Assembly: GCA_003169895.1 (NCBI GenBank) | Contig: PNAE01000004.1 | Location: forward strand, 2,604-66,603 | Origin: Gemmatimonadota bacterium | GTDB taxonomy: Bacteria > Gemmatimonadota > Gemmatimonadetes > Gemmatimonadales > GWC2-71-9 | Length of the DNA stretch: 64,000 bases | Direction: 5' to 3' | Part shown: positions 58,533 to 64,000 of the stretch, in pieces | Layout: each line of letters begins with the position of its first letter | How positions within the stretch are numbered: position 1 is the stretch's first letter | Position numbers and translations under genes: made by a program | The notes under the pieces: generated by a model | Told to the model about the DNA's origin: nothing | The model's input: only the letters and a program-made list of their open reading frames with translations | Databases searched by the model: none

Positions 58533-59390
58533 TCAACCGGTGGTGGTGGCCAGCAGGCGGCCAGCGCTTGAGCCCAATTGCCCGGCCGCATCATCCCGAT
58601 CGCGCTCATTGCGGTAGACGGCAAAGAGCGCCGACCCCGAGCCGCTCATCCGACAGAGTAGCGGATGCGTTCGCGCCAGTGCCTCGAACGCGGCGCGGAT
58701 CGCGGGGAAGCGCCCGAACACTGCGGCCTCAAAATCATTCCCGGCCAGTCGGGCGATGTCACTCCAACTGCGCAGGACGTCGAGATCGAGCGCCACGCTA
58801 CCGCGCGGGCCGGCCGAGTGTCGCATCTCGTCGATCCAGCCATACGCCTGTTGCGTCGGGATGGGCGTGCCGGGGAGCAGCAGCAATACCGGCATTGCCG
58901 GGAGCGCGGGAAGGCGCAACATCCGCTGGCCATGTCCCCAGGCGAGGGCGCAACCCGCTTCGGTGATGAAAAACGGCACGTCCGCACCCAGCCGGGCCGC
59001 CATATGCAACAACTCGGCCCGGGGTACTGCGTTGTGCGCCAATTGGTTGACCGCCAGCAACGCAGCCGCCGCGTCGCTCGATCCGCCGCCGAGTCCGGCG
59101 CCGGCGGGAACCTGTTTGACCAGGCGGAGCGCCACACCGAATTTGCGTCCGGTTGCCTGCAGCACGGCATCGGCAGCCCGCCAGGCGAGGTTGTCCTCCA
59201 CGGCACCGAGCGCGGCGCCTTCCACCCCGAGCACAATACCGGCATCGGTGCGCTGCACTTCAAGCGTATCGGCGAGTACCACGCGGCAGAAGAGCGTTTC
59301 GATGCCGTGATACCCGTCGGTTTCGCGCGCCAGCACGCGGAGGAAGAGGTTCACCTTGGCGGGGCACGCGCGGGTGATCGAATCCGTCAT
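58533..59390 (-). CDS. ispE: 4-diphosphocytidyl-2-C-methyl-D-erythritol kinase
   Basis: ACPAKVNLFLRVLARETDGYHGIETLF; QVPAGAGLGGGSSDAAA. Confidence 0.95.
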   Translation of the reverse strand: MTDSITRACPAKVNLFLRVLARETDGYHGIETLFCRVVLADTLEVQRTDAGIVLGVEGAALGAVEDNLAWRAADAVLQATGRKFGVALRLVKQVPAGAGLGGGSSDAAAALLAVNQLAHNAVPRAELLHMAARLGADVPFFITEAGCALAWGHGQRMLRLPALPAMPVLLLLPGTPIPTQQAYGWIDEMRHSAGPRGSVALDLDVLRSWSDIARLAGNDFEAAVFGRFPAIRAAFEALARTHPLLCRMSGSGSALFAVYRNERDRDDAAGQLGSSAGRLLATTTG

Positions 59391-60406
59391 GGCGCGGCCG
59401 TCGAGGTGCGCAAGCGCGTGCCGGTGCGGATCGCAGACAACGCACCGAGCGTGGTGATCGGGATGAACGTGGTGAGGTGATAGGTGACCGCATAGGCAAG
59501 GGCCGGGGCTGCGGCGATACCGTACAGCGCCAGCGCCGCGACGATCGCGGCCTCAAAGGGCCCGGCGTAGCCAGGTGTCGAAGGCACGGCGATGCCGATC
59601 ATCAGGCCGCCCTGCAGGATGAGCGCGCCGGTAAAGGGCACCGGAAAGTTGAACGCCTTGAACGCGAGGAAGAACGCCGCCGCGTTGACGGTCCAGATAA
59701 TGAACGACCAACCGATCACCGGCAGGGCCCGCCGCGGGTCGCGCAGCGCGCCGAGTCCGCTCAGGACCCGATCGACGAATCGCACGATAGCTGCACCGAT
59801 GCGTCCCGACGGCAGCAGGCGCTCGAACAGCTGCAAGGCGAGATCGCGTCGCCACGCGGCCGCGATCGCCACCAGCAGGGCGGCTAGGCAGACAATGCCC
59901 GTGCGTTGGGCAACCACCGTGACCGGGGTGGTCCCACCGAGACTGACCGTGCTGGGCAGGTGTGCAGCGACGAGGCCGACACTCAGCAGCGCAACGACGG
60001 TGAGCGCGTCGATGACGCGTTCTACTGCCACGCTTGACAATGCGGCGGCAAAGGACACGCGTGCCAGGCGGCTCACCGCGCCGACGCGGAGCACTTCGCC
60101 CGCCCGCAGCGGTAGCACGTTGTTCGCCGCAAAGCCGATAGCAATGGCGTGCCACAATGGACCGCTCGGAAGCGGACGATCGTCGTCGTGGCGCAGCAGC
60201 AGGCGCCAGCGTGGTACTCGCAAGGCGAATGGGATTGTCGCAACGGCGACGGCGAGCAGCATTGGCAGGATGCGCACGGTGCGGATAGTTGACCACACCT
60301 CAGCGAAGCTCACGTTGCGAAACGCCCACAGGACCAGAGCGGCTGTAATAGCCAACCCAAGGACGAGTTGCAGCGCGCGGGCGCCGCGCCTCTCAGGCGG
60401 CGTCAC
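59387..60406 (-). CDS. lysylphosphatidylglycerol synthase TM-like (UPF0104/AglD-type) membrane protein
   Basis: Multi-TM ORF; AIGFAANNVLPLRAGEVLRVGAVSR; PSTPGYAGPFEAAIVAAL; start approximate (GTG). Confidence 0.82.
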   Translation of the reverse strand: MTPPERRGARALQLVLGLAITAALVLWAFRNVSFAEVWSTIRTVRILPMLLAVAVATIPFALRVPRWRLLLRHDDDRPLPSGPLWHAIAIGFAANNVLPLRAGEVLRVGAVSRLARVSFAAALSSVAVERVIDALTVVALLSVGLVAAHLPSTVSLGGTTPVTVVAQRTGIVCLAALLVAIAAAWRRDLALQLFERLLPSGRIGAAIVRFVDRVLSGLGALRDPRRALPVIGWSFIIWTVNAAAFFLAFKAFNFPVPFTGALILQGGLMIGIAVPSTPGYAGPFEAAIVAALALYGIAAAPALAYAVTYHLTTFIPITTLGALSAIRTGTRLRTSTAAP

Positions 60407-62255
60407 GCGCCAGCGGCAGCAGGTCGAGCAATTCGTGGATGGGCGGACGCAGCCGTTCGAGTGACACCGCTGGCTCCGCGAGGAGCAGCAAGATCTCCGC
60501 GCGCAACTCGTCGGCACGTGAGCGCGCGGTGTGTCCGCGGTACAGCAGCGACGCGATCGGTACGATCTCTGCCCCGATCAGTCCGCTCAGCGTCGGTCCG
60601 TCGCTGTCAGCGGCACGCTGCAGGCTGCGTCGACGCACGAACGCGAGTTCGAGCCGGGATGGTTGGCCCGGGGCCTCCGCCGGGATCGGGAGCGCCGGCG
60701 GGTGGGCCGCCGGGGCGAGGGATTCAATTGGCACGATATCGTCGGGATCGGGCGCCAGCGACGCGATGTCGACGACGTCGTCTTGATCGTCGGGCGTGAG
60801 CGACGCAATATCGACGACATCACCCTGATCCTCGGGCGCCAGCAACGCGATGTCGACGACGTCGTCTTGATCGTCGGGCGCGAGCGATGCAATGTCGACG
60901 ACATCCGTCGCCGGGACCGGCGCGGGCACACCGGTGTGCCCGCCGCTCGGCAGGCTTCGACCGGTGTCACTCGGGAGGAAATCCGGCGTGGGCGCGGGCG
61001 TCGGCTTCAGTTCGAACGCACCGGCCGGCGCACCGAGTCCGACCATGACCAGCGACGTTGCGATGGCGTCGCGCCGATTGGCAAGCGCGAGTCGGTCGTT
61101 CATGCCGGCGGCATCCACCAGGAAACGCCCGCAGCCGCGCAGCATCGCCACGAAAGCCTCGGGACGCTCGGTCGCGACGTTGTGTCCGATGGCGGTGGTG
61201 ATCGCGTTCGCGAGCGGGGTGAGAAATCGTCCGGTGGCGCTGCCGGACGGCATCGCGGCGATGGTGCGATGCAGCACGAACAGCTTGAGGTCCCGCGCGG
61301 CGGGTGAGGTGGGCCGCGCGAGGGCGTCGGCGACCAGCAAGAGGTGGTCGCCGACGCTGACGAGTTCGACCGGCACCGGATCCCCGTCCGGCAGCGCCAA
61401 CGGTGGCGTGCCGTGCCTGACGATCGAGTCCACGCCGGCCGGCGCGAGCGTGGTGATCGGCACCACGTCGTTCTCGGTCGCGTAGCTCTCCAGCAGCCGG
61501 CGGGCAATCGAGCCCAGTTCCGGCGGCGGGGCGATCCGTCCGGCGTCCGCCATCGCTCGCGCCATGGCGGCGAGGGCGTGCGCCGCATCGGCGAAGACAG
61601 CAGCAACGTTCGGCGGAGCGGGTACATCGGCGAGCAATGTTCGCGTGGCAACCTCCATCGCGTCAAGCAACTCGGGCAGCGGCGAGAGCTCGGCGGACGC
61701 GCCCAGTCCGCGCAGGGACTGCATGCGCTCGAGCACCGCGGTGAGGGCTGCGGCCGGCGGCACCGGGGCAAGCGCCCGCGATGCCTGCTCGAACGACCCG
61801 GCGATCAACGCCGATTCCCGGGCAATGAACGCGCGAACTCCCGGCGTCAGTGGGGCGGGCTGTGGCGTGGTGGCGCGCAGCGGACGTCCGGTCATCACGT
61901 GCTCGAACCGCTCCGCGAGCAAGAGCGCCAGCCGGTCGTCGGCGGCTTCCCAGACGCCGGCGCGCGAGACGAGACTGCGCAGCGTGCTCAGTCCCTCGAT
62001 CCAGGCCTCACGCGCCGCGGACTCCCACGGCAGGGCGTGATCGCGAACCTGCCGTGCAATTGCCTCCAGTCCGGCGGCGGCGCGCGCGAACGTGCCCAAC
62101 CCCGCCATCAAGGCGGCGCCACGGAGGGCGCGAGCGCCACGCACCAGGCGCTCGGCGTCGGGCCGGTCGTTCGCGCTCGCCAGCGGCTCGAGGTCCGCCA
62201 GGTACTCATTGGCTTCCAGCGCGAAAAAGTCAGCGCGACGCGAAGTACTGCTCAC
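60393..62255 (-). CDS. pseudo-HPt domain protein with tandem 14-aa acidic motif array
   Basis: N-terminal HPt-like helices with ARALRG in place of AHTLKG; repeats DVVDIASLAPDDQD. Confidence 0.7.
   Translation of the reverse strand: MSSTSRRADFFALEANEYLADLEPLASANDRPDAERLVRGARALRGAALMAGLGTFARAAAGLEAIARQVRDHALPWESAAREAWIEGLSTLRSLVSRAGVWEAADDRLALLLAERFEHVMTGRPLRATTPQPAPLTPGVRAFIARESALIAGSFEQASRALAPVPPAAALTAVLERMQSLRGLGASAELSPLPELLDAMEVATRTLLADVPAPPNVAAVFADAAHALAAMARAMADAGRIAPPPELGSIARRLLESYATENDVVPITTLAPAGVDSIVRHGTPPLALPDGDPVPVELVSVGDHLLLVADALARPTSPAARDLKLFVLHRTIAAMPSGSATGRFLTPLANAITTAIGHNVATERPEAFVAMLRGCGRFLVDAAGMNDRLALANRRDAIATSLVMVGLGAPAGAFELKPTPAPTPDFLPSDTGRSLPSGGHTGVPAPVPATDVVDIASLAPDDQDDVVDIALLAPEDQGDVVDIASLTPDDQDDVVDIASLAPDPDDIVPIESLAPAAHPPALPIPAEAPGQPSRLELAFVRRRSLQRAADSDGPTLSGLIGAEIVPIASLLYRGHTARSRADELRAEILLLLAEPAVSLERLRPPIHELLDLLPLARDAA
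60722..60905 (-). repeat. in-frame tandem repeat, 42-nt period (14 aa)
   Basis: Four consecutive DVVDIAxLxPxDQx units plus a DIVPIESLAP half unit. Confidence 0.85.
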
Positions 62256-62977
62256 GTTCGCGCCTCGGTCAACAGCTGCTTCATCTCACGCACCGCCGTC
62301 GCGATACCGGTGAAAAGTGCGCGACTGACGATGCTGTGTCCGATATTGAGCTCCTCGATCGCCTCGATCCGGGCGACCGGCTGCACGTTGTGATATGTCA
62401 GGCCGTGCCCCGCGTGCACGGCGAGGCCCATCGCCGCCGCATGATCGGCGGCTCGCCGCAGTTCGTCCAGCGCTGCATTGCCATCTCGCCAATGATGGGA
62501 GTATCGGCCGGTGTGCAACTCGATCGCCGGCACCCCGAGGTCCTTGGCTGCGTCGATGGTGGCGAGATCGGGGTCGATGAACAGCGAGAGGTGGATACCC
62601 GCCTCGTCGAGGCGCCGGATCGCGGTGCGGAGCCGGGCGTCACGTTGCGACAGGTCGAGGCCACCTTCGGTGGTGATCTCCTCACGTCGTTCCGGGACAA
62701 TGGTGACCTGGTACGGCTTGAGCTGGCAGGCGATGGACACGATTTCGTCACGGATGGCCAGCTCGAGGTTGCACACCGTCCTGACGCCGGCGGCGATCGC
62801 CTCGACGTCCCGGTCCTGTATGTGCCGGCGATCCTCGCGCAAGTGCACCGTGATGCCATCCGCGCCCGCAGCCTCGGCTTCCCGCGCCGCGGCGAACGGA
62901 TCGGGCTCGTCCGTCTTGCGCGCCTGGCGCAGGGTGGCCACGTGGTCAACATTGACGTAGAGACGCAGTGGTCGCAT
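62252..62977 (-). CDS. pdxJ: pyridoxine 5'-phosphate synthase
   Basis: LYVNVDHVATLRQARKTDEPDPFAAAREAEAAGADGITVHLREDRRHI. Confidence 0.96.
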   Translation of the reverse strand: MRPLRLYVNVDHVATLRQARKTDEPDPFAAAREAEAAGADGITVHLREDRRHIQDRDVEAIAAGVRTVCNLELAIRDEIVSIACQLKPYQVTIVPERREEITTEGGLDLSQRDARLRTAIRRLDEAGIHLSLFIDPDLATIDAAKDLGVPAIELHTGRYSHHWRDGNAALDELRRAADHAAAMGLAVHAGHGLTYHNVQPVARIEAIEELNIGHSIVSRALFTGIATAVREMKQLLTEART

Positions 62978-63030
62978 TCAGGTTCCGGAGTATTACGTTT
63001 CGCTTCTCACGCCTCGTCTGGAGACGCTTC

Positions 63031-63492
63031 ATGCCGACATTCGCGCCGCGCGGTCTTGCGGTGTTCCTGCTGCTCGGTGCGCCGGTAGCGCTGACCGCCC
63101 AGGCCACTCGGGCCGCGAAGACACCCTCCCAGGCGGTGGAGGAGTTTATGCGCGCGCTGGCGGACAGCAACCTCACCCGCATGGCCGAGCTATGGGGCAA
63201 CGCCAAGGGACCAGTATCGAAAACCCGTCCGAAAGATTACGAAAAGCGAATCATGATCATGCAGATGTTTCTGCATGGCGTCCAAGCCCGCACGCTTGGC
63301 GACGTTCCGTCGAGCAAGTCCGGCCTGCGCAGCGTTACCACGGAGCTCGCGCACAATGGCTGCAAGGTCACGATTTCAATTGACGTGGTAAAGGCCAAGG
63401 ACGGCTGGCTGGTCGAGAACTTCGACCTCGCCGAGGCAGGCCATGTCAACCAGCCATGTGACACCGGCAAGCCGGGGAACAGTATGGAGTAA
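63031..63492 (+). CDS. hypothetical secreted protein
   Basis: Signal peptide MPTFAPRGLAVFLLLGAPVALTAQA; KTPSQAVEEFMRALADSNLTRMAELW. Confidence 0.75.
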   Translation: MPTFAPRGLAVFLLLGAPVALTAQATRAAKTPSQAVEEFMRALADSNLTRMAELWGNAKGPVSKTRPKDYEKRIMIMQMFLHGVQARTLGDVPSSKSGLRSVTTELAHNGCKVTISIDVVKAKDGWLVENFDLAEAGHVNQPCDTGKPGNSME

Positions 63493-63518
63493 CCTGGTGT
63501 TATGCACGGCAGCGGGGG

Positions 63519-63908
63519 CTATTCGGTCAGCTCGATCAGCGTGCCGTGGGTCGACTTTGGATGTAGAAAGGCGATTCGGCAGCCGCTGGCACCCGCGCGA
63601 GGAGCGTCGTCGATCAACGTGTAGCCGAGTTCGCGACAGGCGGCGAGGGCCGCATCGAGATCCGGCACGCGGTAGCAGACATGATGCAGGCCGGGACCGC
63701 GCTTGGCGAGGAACCGACCGATCGGCGAGTCGGACGTGGCGGGCTCGAGCAGTTCCACTTCCGACTCGCCGAAGTCGAGATGAACGATGCGGGCCCCGTC
63801 GACGTATTCCGGGCCGCGGCACGCGACGCCCAGCACGTTGGTGTAGAATGCCAAGGCAGCATCCAGGTCGGTGACGGCGATGCCGAGATGGGCGATGGTC
63901 GGCTTCAT
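63519..63908 (-). CDS. mce: methylmalonyl-CoA epimerase
   Basis: IAHLGIAVTDLDAALAFYTNVLG; GPGLHHVCYRVPDLDAAL; HPKSTHGTLIEL. Confidence 0.93.
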   Translation of the reverse strand: MKPTIAHLGIAVTDLDAALAFYTNVLGVACRGPEYVDGARIVHLDFGESEVELLEPATSDSPIGRFLAKRGPGLHHVCYRVPDLDAALAACRELGYTLIDDAPRAGASGCRIAFLHPKSTHGTLIELTE

Positions 63909-63950
63909 GCAGGTGAACCTAATGCGAGATCACAACGAGCGGCGGGGAAA

Positions 63951-64000
63951 ATGAGCCACAGTACGGTAGCAGTGACCGACATGACATTCGACGGCGAGGT
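63951..64000 (+). CDS. 5' end of a gene truncated by the window edge, possibly thioredoxin
   Basis: ATG then SHSTVAVTDMTFDGE, resembling the start of thioredoxin sequences; too short to be sure. Confidence 0.4.
   Translation, partial: MSHSTVAVTDMTFDGE

Noticed and set aside
57191-58966. 591-aa plus-strand ORF
   Set aside because: Runs antisense through the permease, the tRNA-Gln and ispE, so cannot be a normal gene.
60722-60905. CRISPR-like or satellite reading of the 42-nt tandem repeat
   Set aside because: Repeats are contiguous, in-frame and protein-coding without spacers.

Overview
The window holds two kinds of DNA. (1) About 1-6,760 is the integrase-proximal end of an integrated mobile element. 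It carries a T7-like single-subunit RNA polymerase, a large serine recombinase translationally coupled to it (ATGA overlap), a small ribbon-helix-helix-like protein and a train of tiny overlapping phage-style ORFs. I read it as one end of a T7-like (Autographivirus-type) prophage or relative; the rest lies beyond the window start. Its right edge falls inside comM/yifB at the codons just before the Walker A motif, so only a 3' comM fragment remains here. (2) About 6,760-64,000 is a high-GC chromosome whose gene families fit Gemmatimonadota (inference): Ser/Thr kinase-TPR, S41 proteases, ECF sigma/anti-sigma, M14 peptidase, ArfB, NtrC-type regulator, ALDH, RpoD-type sigma factor, YajQ, SpoIID, DUF4105, rpmE-prfA-prmC-ylbF-tmk, lolA, aroF, smc, an outer-membrane propeller/peptidase protein, a prs-rplY-pth-hppA-ychF-rpsF-rpsR-rplI cluster, tRNA-Gln, ispE, pdxJ and mce. 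Main points for follow-up: the T7-like RNAP/serine-integrase lysogeny module in comM; a 75-bp duplicated S41 protease gene tail with only synonymous differences; a pseudo-HPt protein carrying a 14-aa motif array; a permease gene abutting tRNA-Gln; and long purine/pyrimidine intergenic hairpins. All assignments come from reading motifs; no database search was run.
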